A stretch of 64,000 nucleotides of DNA, from assembly GCA_016194985.1 (NCBI GenBank), contig JACQAK010000101.1, forward strand, positions 31,681-95,680, written 5' to 3'. The notes below the pieces were generated by a model. The model worked only from the letters and a program-made list of their open reading frames with translations. It searched no databases and had not been told where the DNA came from. Position numbers and translations under genes: made by a program. The DNA comes from Bacteroidota bacterium. GTDB lineage: Bacteria > Bacteroidota > Bacteroidia > B-17B0 > Aurantibacillaceae. Positions 37,672 through 47,746 of this stretch are shown in pieces (the first letter of the stretch is position 1; each line of letters begins with the position of its first letter).

Positions 37672-38550
37672 TTATCCGTTCAGCGCCTCAGCACCGGCAA
37701 CGATTTCGAGGATCTCAGTAGTAATAGCTGTTTGACGGGCTTTGTTGTAGCTGATTTTCAGATCACGTAACATGTCTTTCGCATTATCAGTTGCCTTGTG
37801 CATAGCTGTCATACGAGCGCCATGTTCAGAAGCCAATGAGTCTAATAAGGCTTTATAGAATTGTGTTTTCAATGAACGGGGAATCAAATCGCTCACAATA
37901 AATTCTTTGCTTGGCTCAAAAATATAATCTGTATTTGACGAAGTAGTGGAAGAAGCTGTTGGCTCAACCGGTAAAAACTGCTCTTCCTGTACAATTTGTA
38001 CAGCTGCATTCTTAAACTGATTGTAAACCAAAACAACTTTGTCAAAATCTTTCAATACAAACGCATTCATGACTCTTTCAGCAATTGGAGCTACATTGTC
38101 ATAAGTCAGGTTATCAAACACCTCATTTAAATTATGTGGCAAATGAGATCCGTGTATGATATAATCTGTACGCTTAAATGCATCCGTTACTTTTTTACCA
38201 ATTGGTAACACTGTAATCGTGCTTCCGTTATATTCTTTATTAATTAAACTCCAGGTTTTTTTAATAACGTTTGCATTAAAACCGCCGGCTAATCCACGAT
38301 TAGAAGAAATGGCAATTAATAATACATTTTTAGGGGCCGATTTACGTGCATATGCATTCTCAGAAGTATCCAAACTTGAACTTACATTTTGTAATATCTC
38401 CTGCAATTTGTTAGCGTAAGGACGCATTTGCGTAATTGCATCCTGCGCACGTTTCAACTTGGCAGCACTCACCATTTTCATGGCACTTGTAATCTGCATG
38501 GTTGACCCAACGGATACAATTCTATTTCTTACTTCTTTTAAATTTGGCAT
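37672..38550 (-). CDS. atpG: ATP synthase F1 gamma subunit
   Basis: A 292-residue central-stalk subunit. The N-terminal helix MPNLKEVRNRIVSVGSTMQI and the C-terminal AMHKATDNAKDM segment are the conserved coiled-coil contacts with the alpha/beta hexamer. The Rossmann-like core is complete, with GLAGGFNANV near 90. It is the last gene of the operon, separated from atpA by 72 bp that carry a hairpin. atpD and atpC are absent, as usual for Bacteroidota. Confidence 0.96.
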   Translation of the reverse strand: MPNLKEVRNRIVSVGSTMQITSAMKMVSAAKLKRAQDAITQMRPYANKLQEILQNVSSSLDTSENAYARKSAPKNVLLIAISSNRGLAGGFNANVIKKTWSLINKEYNGSTITVLPIGKKVTDAFKRTDYIIHGSHLPHNLNEVFDNLTYDNVAPIAERVMNAFVLKDFDKVVLVYNQFKNAAVQIVQEEQFLPVEPTASSTTSSNTDYIFEPSKEFIVSDLIPRSLKTQFYKALLDSLASEHGARMTAMHKATDNAKDMLRDLKISYNKARQTAITTEILEIVAGAEALNG

Positions 38551-38572
38551 CTTATTAATTAGTCAATTAGTT

Positions 38573-38616
38573 AATTAGAGAATGTGACAATTATCTCATC
38601 GTCACATTACCTAATT
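38573..38616 (-). other. Intercistronic hairpin between atpA and atpG
   Basis: AATTAG (38573-38578) pairs with CTAATT (38611-38616), and AATGTGAC (38581-38588) pairs with GTCACATT (38601-38608). They are separated by a symmetric 2x2 internal loop around a 12-nt apical loop. The upstream flank also holds an 8-bp word repeat (AATTAGTC, AATTAGTT, AATTAGAG). No T-run follows. Confidence 0.7.
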
Positions 38617-38622
38617 GTCTCA

Positions 38623-40200
38623 TTAATTATATTTTGCTGATAATTCTTTTGCAGTTGCTTCCAAAGCTCCTGTAATCGCATCATCAAATTTACCTGCTTT
38701 TAAAGCGTCTAACTCTGCTTTGTTTTTACGCTCGCAAACATCTAAAAATTCTTTTTCAAATTCTTTTACTTTATTTACCGGAACATTACGTAATAAGTTT
38801 TTAGTTCCTAAGTAAATAATAGCGATTTGTTGTTCAACACGTAAAGGAGATGCATTCGCTTGTTTCAAAATTTCCACGTTACGGGCACCTTTATCCAATA
38901 CTGATTTTGTAGCGGCATCCAAATCAGAACCAAATTTAGCGAAAGCCTCTAACTCACGGTATTGAGCCTGATCTAATTTTAAAGTACCTGCTACTTTTTT
39001 CATAGATTTAATTTGAGCATTACCTCCAACGCGGGATACAGAGATCCCTACGTTAATGGCCGGACGAACACCTGAGTTGAATAAATTCGACTCTAAGAAA
39101 ATCTGACCGTCTGTAATCGAAATTACGTTTGTTGGAATATATGCAGAAACGTCACCCGCTTGTGTTTCAATGATTGGTAATGCTGTTAATGAACCTCCAC
39201 CTTTTACGATCGGTTTTAAAGACTCAGGTAAATCATTCATGTTTTTAGCGATATCATCAGACGCATTGATCTTAGCAGCACGCTCTAATAAACGGCTGTG
39301 TAAGTAGAAAACATCACCTGGATACGCCTCACGTCCTGGAGGACGACGTAATAATAATGACACCTCACGGTAAGCAACGGCTTGTTTAGATAAATCATCA
39401 TACACGATTAATGCAGGACGACCGGTATCTCTAAAGAACTCCCCAACTGCAGCACCTGCAAATGGAGCGTAAAATTGCATAGGCGCAGGATCAGAAGCGT
39501 TAGCCGCAACTACTACCGTGTAAGCCATTGCACCATTTTCTTCTAAAGTACGAACAACGTTCGCAACCGTAGAACCTTTTTGAGCAATCGCTACATATAT
39601 ACAAAATACAGGCTTTCCTGCATCATAAAATTCTTTTTGGTTAATGATGGTATCTAACGCCACTGTTGTTTTACCAGTTTGACGGTCACCAATGATCAAC
39701 TCACGCTGACCACGTCCGATAGGAATCATCGCATCAATTGCTTTGATACCTGTTTGTAAAGGCTCAGTAACCGGTTGACGATAGATTACCCCGGGAGCTT
39801 TACGCTCTAAAGGTAATTCGTAAGTAGTTCCCTGAATTGGTCCTTTACCATCAATTGGATTTCCTAACGTATCAATAACGCGGCCTAACATACCTTCACC
39901 AACATTGATAGAAGCAATACGTCCGGTACGTTTTACCGAAGAACCTTCGCTAATTCCGGTACTTGCACCTAATAATACGGCACCTACGTTGTCTTCTTCC
40001 AAGTTTAATACAATTCCTTGTAAACCTGTTTCAAATTCAATCAACTCACCTGATTGAACTTTAGATAAACCGTAAATACGAGCGATACCATCACCTACTT
40101 GTAATACAGTTCCAACTTCTTCTAACTCAGCTTCCGATTTGAAACCTGATAATTGTTGTCTTAAAATTGCAGATACTTCTGCTGGTTTTACTTCAGCCAT
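38623..40200 (-). CDS. atpA: ATP synthase F1 alpha subunit
   Basis: A 525-residue catalytic-core subunit with the nucleotide-binding P-loop GDRQTGKT near 170 and the signature [14 protein letters not shown] near 376. Three copies are needed per complex. It is preceded by an unrelated lipoprotein gene (24-bp gap) instead of directly following atpH, and is followed by a stem-loop before atpG. Confidence 0.98.
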   Translation of the reverse strand: MAEVKPAEVSAILRQQLSGFKSEAELEEVGTVLQVGDGIARIYGLSKVQSGELIEFETGLQGIVLNLEEDNVGAVLLGASTGISEGSSVKRTGRIASINVGEGMLGRVIDTLGNPIDGKGPIQGTTYELPLERKAPGVIYRQPVTEPLQTGIKAIDAMIPIGRGQRELIIGDRQTGKTTVALDTIINQKEFYDAGKPVFCIYVAIAQKGSTVANVVRTLEENGAMAYTVVVAANASDPAPMQFYAPFAGAAVGEFFRDTGRPALIVYDDLSKQAVAYREVSLLLRRPPGREAYPGDVFYLHSRLLERAAKINASDDIAKNMNDLPESLKPIVKGGGSLTALPIIETQAGDVSAYIPTNVISITDGQIFLESNLFNSGVRPAINVGISVSRVGGNAQIKSMKKVAGTLKLDQAQYRELEAFAKFGSDLDAATKSVLDKGARNVEILKQANASPLRVEQQIAIIYLGTKNLLRNVPVNKVKEFEKEFLDVCERKNKAELDALKAGKFDDAITGALEATAKELSAKYN

Positions 40201-40224
40201 TATTGATGTTTTTTATTACTATTT

Positions 40225-40860
40225 TTAAATATTCCCGAAATCTCCTATATACACTCCATTTGTAATGGTTTTGGATGCGCCTGATCCATCATACACTTTA
40301 CAAGAGAAGGTTGCTTTTACTTTTACATAAAAAGTTGATGTCAAATCTGTATAACCAACTTTTTCTGTAATATTAAATGTAGATCCCGATTGATTAGCAG
40401 TACCTTTTGACGTTGACCACTCAACTCCATTAATAAATATACTTATTTCTACTCCATTTGCCGCATTTACAGAATAAGGAATGCTGGAGATTGGATAAAA
40501 AGCCTCGTATTGGATGTCAGTAGGTGCAGACGCCGTGTATGTAAGAGTTCCTTTACTAATATTAATGTAGGTAACAGAATTACCATCATCAATATCTGAA
40601 CTATAGCTGGTAGATCCGGTTCCTGTACCGCTTGATCCCGAGCCACCAAAAATAGTATTATTGTTACTGATGTATGACTTGGATACTCCGTCTAAATTAA
40701 AAGTTGCCTGAGGAGTAGTACTGGAAGTAATGCTGGGCCCAGACGGAGTTCCACCAGTAGTGGTACTTTGAGTTTCTTCCGGGGTAGTTGAATTACTTTT
40801 TTTCTTACATCCAAAAACGAATGTCGATAAAACCAAACTTGCTAAAATTATTTTTCTCAT
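40225..40860 (-). CDS. Ser/Thr/Gly-rich lipoprotein inserted in the atp operon
   Basis: A 211-residue predicted lipoprotein (MRKIILASLVLSTFVFGC, lipobox FVFGC at Cys18, then KKK). A low-complexity Ser/Thr/Gly/Pro linker (about 22-55) precedes a beta-rich domain with GGSGSSGTGTG near 72-82. I recognise no family. It starts 10 bp after the atpH stop and ends 24 bp before atpA, so it is embedded in the operon without its own visible promoter or terminator. Its composition differs clearly from the neighbouring enzyme genes. The charged residues after the cysteine allow outer-membrane or surface export; topology is not certain. Confidence 0.8.
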   Translation of the reverse strand: MRKIILASLVLSTFVFGCKKKSNSTTPEETQSTTTGGTPSGPSITSSTTPQATFNLDGVSKSYISNNNTIFGGSGSSGTGTGSTSYSSDIDDGNSVTYINISKGTLTYTASAPTDIQYEAFYPISSIPYSVNAANGVEISIFINGVEWSTSKGTANQSGSTFNITEKVGYTDLTSTFYVKVKATFSCKVYDGSGASKTITNGVYIGDFGNI

Positions 40861-40870
40861 GCTGTCGATT

Positions 40871-41410
40871 TTAATTTAATGCTTTATTTGTTAATTCTTT
40901 TTTCATGTTTGATAATTGACGGGCAACTGATTTATCCAATTGCTTATCACCAATTTTCAAAATAAATCCTCCAATAATATTGGCATCCACTTTCTCTACT
41001 AATTCTACTTCTCCGCTCATTTGGGATTTTACCAAATCCAATGCTTTTTGTTTTGTAGCAGCGTCTAAACCGTTAGCCGATGTTACTACTGCCGTTAAAA
41101 TATTTTTATGGGAACGGTATTGCTCGATAAAGCTGGCGGCCATTTCCGGAATAACAGATTCTCTTCTTTTAGAAGCAACAATGGTTAAAAATCCATCGGT
41201 AATTGCATTCAATTTACCCTCAAATACTGCTTTAATAACTGCAATTTTTTTGTCAGAATTAATGATGGGGCTATTCAAAAATGTAATAAATTCCTTAGAG
41301 GCTTCGCAAATACCTCTCACCTGAATCATATCAGCATAAACAGCCTCTAACTGGCCTTTTTCAACCGACAGGTCAAGTAATGATTTCGCGTATCTTGATG
41401 CAACTATCAT
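40871..41410 (-). CDS. atpH: ATP synthase F1 delta subunit
   Basis: A 179-residue peripheral-stalk subunit (OSCP/delta family). It has the N-terminal RYAKSLLDLSVEKG and the C-terminal GGFILKIGDKQLDKSVARQL signature. It links the atpF dimer to the F1 head. The start is 2 bp after the atpF stop. The gene downstream is the lipoprotein rather than atpA. Confidence 0.95.
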   Translation of the reverse strand: MIVASRYAKSLLDLSVEKGQLEAVYADMIQVRGICEASKEFITFLNSPIINSDKKIAVIKAVFEGKLNAITDGFLTIVASKRRESVIPEMAASFIEQYRSHKNILTAVVTSANGLDAATKQKALDLVKSQMSGEVELVEKVDANIIGGFILKIGDKQLDKSVARQLSNMKKELTNKALN

Positions 41411-41412
41411 GA

Positions 41413-41925
41413 TTAGTTAAGGTTTACGTCTTTCATTAAGTTGTTTACTAATGTCTTTTGCTTCTCATCGCTTGATAATTCGCTGCGCAAGATTTTCTCA
41501 GCAATTTCAATAGATAATGTTGCTACCTGATTTTTCAATTCAGCAACTGCTGCATTTTTTTCGTTGGTGATTTGTTCACGGGCAGAAGACAAAATTCTGT
41601 CAGCATCAGCCTGAGCTTTACTTTTTGCCTCAGCAATGATCGCATCTTTTGTATCGCGTGCTTCTTTCAATAAATTGTCACGCTCTGCACGGGCTTGTGC
41701 TAAAATCTTTTCGTTATTGGATTTTAACTCACGCATATCGTTCAATGCATTTTCTGCACTGGCCAACGCATCTTCAATTCCTTTTTCACGGGTTTTGATA
41801 GCATTTAAGATCGGCTTCCAGGCAAATTTACCCAATAATATCAGTAATAAGACAAACGTAATAGTTGTCCAGAATATTAAACCAACTGCTGGTTCGATTA
41901 AGCTTCCTAAAATAAATAAGTTCAT
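41413..41925 (-). CDS. atpF: ATP synthase F0 b subunit
   Basis: A 170-residue protein with one N-terminal membrane helix (about 9-29) and a long charged coiled coil (about 35-150), the peripheral stalk of the synthase. [23 protein letters not shown] is the typical region after the helix. A strong hairpin lies in the 137-bp gap from atpE. Confidence 0.95.
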   Translation of the reverse strand: MNLFILGSLIEPAVGLIFWTTITFVLLLILLGKFAWKPILNAIKTREKGIEDALASAENALNDMRELKSNNEKILAQARAERDNLLKEARDTKDAIIAEAKSKAQADADRILSSAREQITNEKNAAVAELKNQVATLSIEIAEKILRSELSSDEKQKTLVNNLMKDVNLN

Positions 41926-42012
41926 TTTATATTGTTTTTAGTTGTACTCTGTTTTTGTTCCCGACTTCGCCCGAACTGGCAAGCGTTCCGAGTAATTTTT
42001 AACCAAATAATT

Positions 42013-42049
42013 TAAATCAAAGCCATTACCAACCGTAATGGCTTTGATT
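42013..42049 (-). other. Strong 16-bp intercistronic hairpin between atpE and atpF
   Basis: AAATCAAAGCCATTAC (42013-42028) pairs perfectly with GTAATGGCTTTGATTT (42034-42049) around loop CAACC. On the transcribed strand it follows the atpE stop by 13 bp and is followed by AAATTATTTGG, only a weak U-tract. It could act as a leaky terminator or as a 3'-end stabiliser for the atpB-atpE part of the mRNA. Confidence 0.85.
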
Positions 42050-42062
42050 TGTTTGTTGAAGA

Positions 42063-42281
<219 letters not shown>

Positions 42282-42310
42282 TTATTGGTTATTAATTAAT
42301 CTTTAAATTC

Positions 42311-43522
42311 TTAGTGTCCTGCTACCAGTTTCTCATCATCTTCGTTATGAGCTCCATCTTCATTATGATCTGCTACTGCCGATCCAATAAACAAGGCTGT
42401 TAACATGGTAAATACATATGCCTGTAAAAATGCAACTAAACACTCTAATACATCAATAAATAACGCAAATGCAACAGAAACCGGTGCAATATAAATTGTT
42501 TTGAATACAAAGATCAAACCTACTAATGAAATGATGATAATGTGTCCCGCTGTCATGTTTGCAAATAAACGCATCATTAAGGCAAAGGGTTTTGTTAAAA
42601 TACCAACGATCTCAATTGGAATTAAAATCGGCCAAATAGCTTTTGGCGCATGTGGTAAGAAAATGTGAGACCAGTAATTTTTGTTACCATTGATATTCGT
42701 CACAATCATAGTTGCCACAGATAATACTAATGTGAAGGCAATATTACCTGTTAAGTTGGCTCCGATTGGAATCATACCAAACACGTTGTTAATTAAAATC
42801 ATAAAGAATACCGTTAATAAATAAGGTACAAATTTTTCAGAGCCATGACCAATGTTTCCTTTGGCAATATCATCACGTACAAACAAGATTAATGGTTCAA
42901 AAAATGATTGTTTCCCTCTTGGAGCAGAAGTAACGCCTTGTGTTTTGTAAGCTTTGGCAATCGAAGTAAAGATCCATAAGATCACAAGAACCGATAAAAA
43001 CATTTGTGTTACATTTTTGGTAATTGAAAAATCCAAAGGGGCTGCATTAGATACACCCACTTCTTTTTCATCAATAATTGGAGTAATGTATTGTCCATAT
43101 TCATTTGGGACTTCGTTGGCGTAATAAATTTTTTCTTCAAACATCACAAAGCGTTCTCCGTTTTTTTCTACCACTACTTTACCTTCATTATCATGATCGA
43201 ACTCTGAAGACATAAAAAACACAATTCCATTGTTAGTTTTTAAAATAACCGGTAATGGTGCAGAAACGGAATGATGACCTTCTCCCCAAAAATGCCATGA
43301 GTGCGCATCCGATACGTGCTCAATAGCAATAGCAGAAATATCTACCGGGCCATTCTCTTCATGAGACTGATGTCCGGGAGCCGCTGCTTCAACATGGGCT
43401 TGTTCAGCCCCTTCTTCCTGAGGTTCTGATGCCGATAAATTTGTGGAAAATCCCATGAACAGGGAAAATATCAATAAAAAGATACTGAAAAAGCGTTTGT
43501 ATGTATTAATTTTACTAGTCAT
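42311..43522 (-). CDS. atpB: ATP synthase F0 a subunit with long N-terminal extension
   Basis: A 403-residue protein. The a-subunit core (about 185-395) carries the essential arginine in ALMMRLFANMTAGH. It is preceded by a signal-peptide-like helix (to about 32) and a His/Glu-rich extramembrane region of about 150 residues, a form I know from Bacteroidota. It is the first gene of the operon; a TACATTTG -7 element lies at 43561-43568. Confidence 0.95.
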   Translation of the reverse strand: MTSKINTYKRFFSIFLLIFSLFMGFSTNLSASEPQEEGAEQAHVEAAAPGHQSHEENGPVDISAIAIEHVSDAHSWHFWGEGHHSVSAPLPVILKTNNGIVFFMSSEFDHDNEGKVVVEKNGERFVMFEEKIYYANEVPNEYGQYITPIIDEKEVGVSNAAPLDFSITKNVTQMFLSVLVILWIFTSIAKAYKTQGVTSAPRGKQSFFEPLILFVRDDIAKGNIGHGSEKFVPYLLTVFFMILINNVFGMIPIGANLTGNIAFTLVLSVATMIVTNINGNKNYWSHIFLPHAPKAIWPILIPIEIVGILTKPFALMMRLFANMTAGHIIIISLVGLIFVFKTIYIAPVSVAFALFIDVLECLVAFLQAYVFTMLTALFIGSAVADHNEDGAHNEDDEKLVAGH

Positions 43523-43560
43523 TACGAAAAAAGGTATTTGTAAGCTTTAAAATTCGGGTG

Positions 43561-43568
43561 CAAATGTA
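43561..43568 (-). promoter_or_regulatory. Candidate -7 element (TACATTTG) for the atp operon
   Basis: Minus-strand TACATTTG fits TAnnTTTG and lies 38 bp before the atpB ATG. Confidence 0.5.
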
Positions 43569-43650
43569 GGGATAAATTGACAAAATCGAAACTTTTTTTC
43601 GACTTTTAGACAAAGAATCTCCATAATCTGTTGAATTTTTTCAGGAAACA

Positions 43651-44526
43651 CTAAAACACCACATAATCCTGTGGATTAATGGCAAAACCATTATACCACA
43701 ATTCGAAATGCAAATGTGGTCCTTTACTGCTTTCGCCGGTATTGCCCACCACAGCAATAGGCTCACCGGCTTTTACGTAATCTCCGGTTTTTTTAGTAAT
43801 GTTCGAGCAATGTTTATAAACGCTGGTAAGGTTGTTAGTATGCTGTATTTGAATAACATAGCCATCTTCCGAAGTAAATCCGGCAAACACAACCGTTCCG
43901 TCCAGCGTGGCTTTTATCAATTCATTTTCTTTGGCTACAATATCTACCCCAAAATGTTCTTCTCTTAAGTTATAGGATGTTGTAATAATCCCTTTGAGAG
44001 GAGTAAAAAAGAAGAAATTGCTTAATGTATTGAGTTTATTGGCCGAAACCTTATTGCTGGTAGACTCTAACTGATTGGTTTCTATATCTGTACGTAGCTT
44101 TAAATCCTGTTCGCTGGGCTTAATATCAATATTGGCATATTTGCCCGTCGAATCTTTTGCAGGTTTGGGCGTCTTACCTTCTGTTTTACCTGAAAAAACA
44201 TTCAGTAAATTGTTAATATACCAATCTCTTGATTCCAATGTGTTTTCCAAAGAGTCGGTTTTGGCACTTAATTTTAAAATATCTTTTCGATCATCCACAT
44301 TTCCGTATCCGGGAATATATTCGCGCAGCGGCGTAAAGGCTACAAGGCTAATCACAAGGGTTGTCATAACAATAGTCACCGATCCCAGCAAAATGATCAG
44401 CCCGAGAGGTGAGAGTCTCAAAGAAAATTTTTCGGCAAAAGAATCATCGTTCAAAATCACCAACCGATACTTATTGCGTAACTGATCGGTAAATATTTTC
44501 CAACGACTATTTTTGGTTTCAGACAT
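43651..44526 (-). CDS. Membrane-anchored M23 (LytM) peptidase
   Basis: A 291-residue protein with a membrane helix (about 41-65), a coiled-coil segment (about 80-165) and a C-terminal LytM domain. The zinc ligands are H191 and D195 in HFGVDI and H273 in HLHFE (H271 is the catalytic histidine). M23 enzymes cleave peptidoglycan cross-bridges. It is divergent from porW/sprE, and this pairing is common in Bacteroidota. Confidence 0.9.
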   Translation of the reverse strand: MSETKNSRWKIFTDQLRNKYRLVILNDDSFAEKFSLRLSPLGLIILLGSVTIVMTTLVISLVAFTPLREYIPGYGNVDDRKDILKLSAKTDSLENTLESRDWYINNLLNVFSGKTEGKTPKPAKDSTGKYANIDIKPSEQDLKLRTDIETNQLESTSNKVSANKLNTLSNFFFFTPLKGIITTSYNLREEHFGVDIVAKENELIKATLDGTVVFAGFTSEDGYVIQIQHTNNLTSVYKHCSNITKKTGDYVKAGEPIAVVGNTGESSKGPHLHFELWYNGFAINPQDYVVF

Positions 44527-44536
44527 ACGTTCGACA

Positions 44537-44544
44537 CAAAAATA
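44537..44544 (-). promoter_or_regulatory. Candidate -7 element (TATTTTTG) for the M23 gene
   Basis: Minus-strand TATTTTTG, 10 bp before the ATG at 44526; very short implied leader. Confidence 0.45.
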
Positions 44545-44575
44545 TACTAAATTTACGATTTTGTCGTTATTAGCT

Positions 44576-44583
44576 TATTTTTG
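44576..44583 (+). promoter_or_regulatory. Candidate -7 element (TATTTTTG) for porW/sprE
   Basis: TATTTTTG lies 11 bp before the TTG start at 44595. Confidence 0.45.
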
Positions 44584-44594
44584 CACCTTATTTT

Positions 44595-47303
44595 TTGAAA
44601 TCTAAATACACATACATACTTCAGTTCTTTGTTGCTTTTATTCTTTTATCGGGATGTAAGACCAACAAAAATACATTTATTCACAGGGGTTACCACAACT
44701 TAACCGCCCGTTATAATGGGTATTATTATGCCACGGAGAGTATTAAAGAGGGCGAAGAAAAAATAAGAGCAAATTACAAGTACGATTACGACAGAATCCT
44801 TCCTGTGTTCTTAATTCCTAATAATGAAAGCGCCAAAGCTACTTTTCCTGAATTTGACAAGGCCATCAAGAAATCCTCTAATTGTATTCAACGCCACACC
44901 ATCAAAGACAAAAAGAAAGGTACCGAAATTACCACTGCCGGAAGATGGATCGATAATAACTGGAACGTGATCGGTATTTCGCATTTCTATAAACGTGAAT
45001 TTTTCTCGGGTATTGAAGCGTTTGAATATGTGATCAGAAGTTACAAATCGAGAGATAAATACAAGGCCATGATATGGTTAGCCAAATCATATAATGAACT
45101 TGGTGCACCCTCGCAGGCAGAACCGATTATTGGGTTATTAAAAGAAGACAAAAAAATATCCAAGTACGCCAAAAAGGAGCTGCCAGCGGTTCAGGCAGAT
45201 TATTATATCAAAAGGGGCATGTATAAGGAAGCTGAAGCGGCTTTACTAAATGCTTTAAAAGGCGGCGATACCAAAAAGGATAATGCTTTTTCAAAATTCA
45301 TTACCCGTATTAAAGGCCGTCCTTCTAAAAAAACAAGAGCCCGCTACTCTTTTATCTTAGCACAGTTGTATGAAGAGAAAAAAGAGAACAGAAAAGCCAT
45401 TCAATTCTACAAAAAAGTTATCTCCTTAAAACCCGATTATGAGCTGGTGTTTCATGCAAAAATGAAACAGGCGCGGTTAGCCGATGTATCATCCGGTAAT
45501 GTAGCCAAACTGAAACGCGACTTATTGAAGATGACCCGTGATGTAAAAAATACAGAATATCTGGATATTATTTACTACACATTAGGAGAGATCTCCGAAA
45601 AAGAAAAGAATGAGGAGATGGCATTTACCAACTACCAGCTCTCCGTAAAAAACAGTACTCAAAACCCTAAACAAAAAGCCTTATCGTATCTGAAATTAGG
45701 AGAATTAAGCTTTGAACAGGCAAACTATACAGCAGCCGGTGGTTACTACGACAGTACAATGATCACCTTGCCAAAAGATTATAAAGATTATCAGGTCATC
45801 AGCAAACGAAAAGAAACTCTGGAAACATTGATCGGATATATCCGCACCATTCAGCGCGAAGACAGCTTACAACGCATTGCTAAAATGAGTGAGAGCGAAA
45901 GAACCCGTTTTATTGAAAAGATGATTGATAAAATAGCGGCAGATGAAGAGCGAAAAAAAGAAGAAGCAGAGGCTCTGGCAGCACAAGGTTCCAATTCAAG
46001 CCCCTTACCAAACAATGGATTACCCAGCATGAGCACCGGCGTAAAAGGAGACTGGTATTTTTATAATCAAACTACCTTAAGTTTTGGGATCAATGACTTC
46101 ATAAAAAAATGGGGTAATCGAAAATTAGAGGACAACTGGAGAAGAAGCCAAAAAGCCCTGGCTTTCGAATCTCAAACATCTCCTGCCACGAATGATTCAA
46201 CCAAGCAGGCCGACGGGGGCAATGGTAAAAATCCTAAAAATTCATCCGCTTCTTCCACCAAAAAATCTATCGATTCTTATCTGAAAGATTTGCCATTATC
46301 TGATTCTCTTCTTAAAAAATCAGATAAAATAATTATTGATGCTTATTACAATTTAGCGAGTACGTATAAGGAAGAGCTGAATAACAACAAAAAAGCCATT
46401 GCTACATATGAAGAATTGAATAAGCGTTATGCCGATCATAAATACCGCATGGCTACCTATTTTCAACTTTACCGGATCTTTACTTCTGTAAAAAATCAAT
46501 CTCAGGCCGATTACTATAAGAATAAATTGTTTGATGAATATCCAAACAGTGAATATGTTCAGATTATTAAAAATCCAAAATATATTGCCGACAAAAATGC
46601 TCAAAAAGGAGAAGTGGAATTGTTTTATACAGACACCTACAACGAATACTCTTCGGGTAATTACAGCGCGGCATATAATAAAGCTAATGAGTCGGAGACC
46701 AAGTTTGGTAAAAACGATTTTGCCGGAAAATTTGCATTTATAAAAGCAATGTGTATCGGCAAATTGAAAGGGGCTGACTCTTTGGAATCTGCCTTGAAAA
46801 ACATACAGGTTTTATATCCAAAAGATCCGGTGAGCACACAGGCTCAAAATATATTGGAAGTATTATATAATCTGAAACATCCTGCCGACGGGACCTCTGC
46901 AGATGGCGCTGTAAATAATACCGATACCTTTAGTCTGAATTTGAATGCTGAGCATTTTGTTATTGCGATTTGCCCTGATGATGCGCCTGTTGCTAATGCT
47001 TTTAAAGCGTCTCTGGCTGATTATAATAATAATTTTTACAGTAATGCAGATCTGAATATATCCAGTAGTTTGTTTGGCAACGCCAATCAGATCACCACCA
47101 TTAAAACCTTTAAAAATGCACAGGAGGCGCTTCAGTATATAGACGATCTAAAAAAGGATAAAACAGTGTTTTCGGGCAAAGTAAAAGTAGAATTCTTTAC
47201 ATTAATGGCCATTTCAGCCGATAATTTGCCGCGGTTTTACAAAAAGAAGCAGGTAAGTTATTACCAACCTTTTTTCGAAGATCACTATAAATTACAGAAG
47301 TAA
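44595..47303 (+). CDS. porW: T9SS lipoprotein PorW/SprE
   Basis: A 902-residue TPR-rich lipoprotein. The N-terminus MKSKYTYILQFFVAFILLSG ends in a lipobox with Cys21, and HRGYHNLTARYNGYYYATES is the family signature. TPR-like helices follow through about residue 760. PorW/SprE is required for type IX secretion and gliding. The only start giving the signal sequence is TTG 44595. The substrate in this window is the PKD adhesin with the type B sorting domain. A bactofilin gene follows after 32 bp. Confidence 0.9.
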   Translation: MKSKYTYILQFFVAFILLSGCKTNKNTFIHRGYHNLTARYNGYYYATESIKEGEEKIRANYKYDYDRILPVFLIPNNESAKATFPEFDKAIKKSSNCIQRHTIKDKKKGTEITTAGRWIDNNWNVIGISHFYKREFFSGIEAFEYVIRSYKSRDKYKAMIWLAKSYNELGAPSQAEPIIGLLKEDKKISKYAKKELPAVQADYYIKRGMYKEAEAALLNALKGGDTKKDNAFSKFITRIKGRPSKKTRARYSFILAQLYEEKKENRKAIQFYKKVISLKPDYELVFHAKMKQARLADVSSGNVAKLKRDLLKMTRDVKNTEYLDIIYYTLGEISEKEKNEEMAFTNYQLSVKNSTQNPKQKALSYLKLGELSFEQANYTAAGGYYDSTMITLPKDYKDYQVISKRKETLETLIGYIRTIQREDSLQRIAKMSESERTRFIEKMIDKIAADEERKKEEAEALAAQGSNSSPLPNNGLPSMSTGVKGDWYFYNQTTLSFGINDFIKKWGNRKLEDNWRRSQKALAFESQTSPATNDSTKQADGGNGKNPKNSSASSTKKSIDSYLKDLPLSDSLLKKSDKIIIDAYYNLASTYKEELNNNKKAIATYEELNKRYADHKYRMATYFQLYRIFTSVKNQSQADYYKNKLFDEYPNSEYVQIIKNPKYIADKNAQKGEVELFYTDTYNEYSSGNYSAAYNKANESETKFGKNDFAGKFAFIKAMCIGKLKGADSLESALKNIQVLYPKDPVSTQAQNILEVLYNLKHPADGTSADGAVNNTDTFSLNLNAEHFVIAICPDDAPVANAFKASLADYNNNFYSNADLNISSSLFGNANQITTIKTFKNAQEALQYIDDLKKDKTVFSGKVKVEFFTLMAISADNLPRFYKKKQVSYYQPFFEDHYKLQK

Positions 47304-47335
47304 TTTTATATATTCGTCAATCAAAAAACAATAAC

Positions 47336-47746
47336 ATGTTTCAAAAAGTAAATAAATCTTCGGCTGTTGATAGCTCGTCTATTAACTTAATAGGAAACGG
47401 AACCTCTATTACCGGTGATATTAATTCGAATGGCGATGTGAGAATTGATGGGACCTTAAAAGGAAATATCTCTATTTCCGGGAAGTTAGTGGTGGGCCCT
47501 TCCGGAAACATTGAAGGAAATGTTATCTGCCAGAATGCAGATGTATCAGGCGAAATTCATGGCAAAGTAAGTGTGAGTGAACTCCTTTCTTTAAAAGCCA
47601 GCGCAAAATTACTGGGCGATATCGTTACAGGAAAAATATCAATTGAACCTAACGCAACCTTTACAGGTACCTGCAACATGGGGGCTGTTGTAAAAAACAT
47701 TTCTAATGTCAACGAATCCAGAGAAACAGCCACCAAAACCGCTTAA
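47336..47746 (+). CDS. Bactofilin
   Basis: A 136-residue polymer-forming cytoskeletal protein. The core (about 18-115) is the repetitive right-handed beta-helix with regular hydrophobic and glycine steps (NLIGNGTSITGDIN, GDVRIDGTLKG). It helps position envelope machinery. The start of the AtpZ-like gene lies inside its last 41 bases. Confidence 0.9.
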   Translation: MFQKVNKSSAVDSSSINLIGNGTSITGDINSNGDVRIDGTLKGNISISGKLVVGPSGNIEGNVICQNADVSGEIHGKVSVSELLSLKASAKLLGDIVTGKISIEPNATFTGTCNMGAVVKNISNVNESRETATKTA

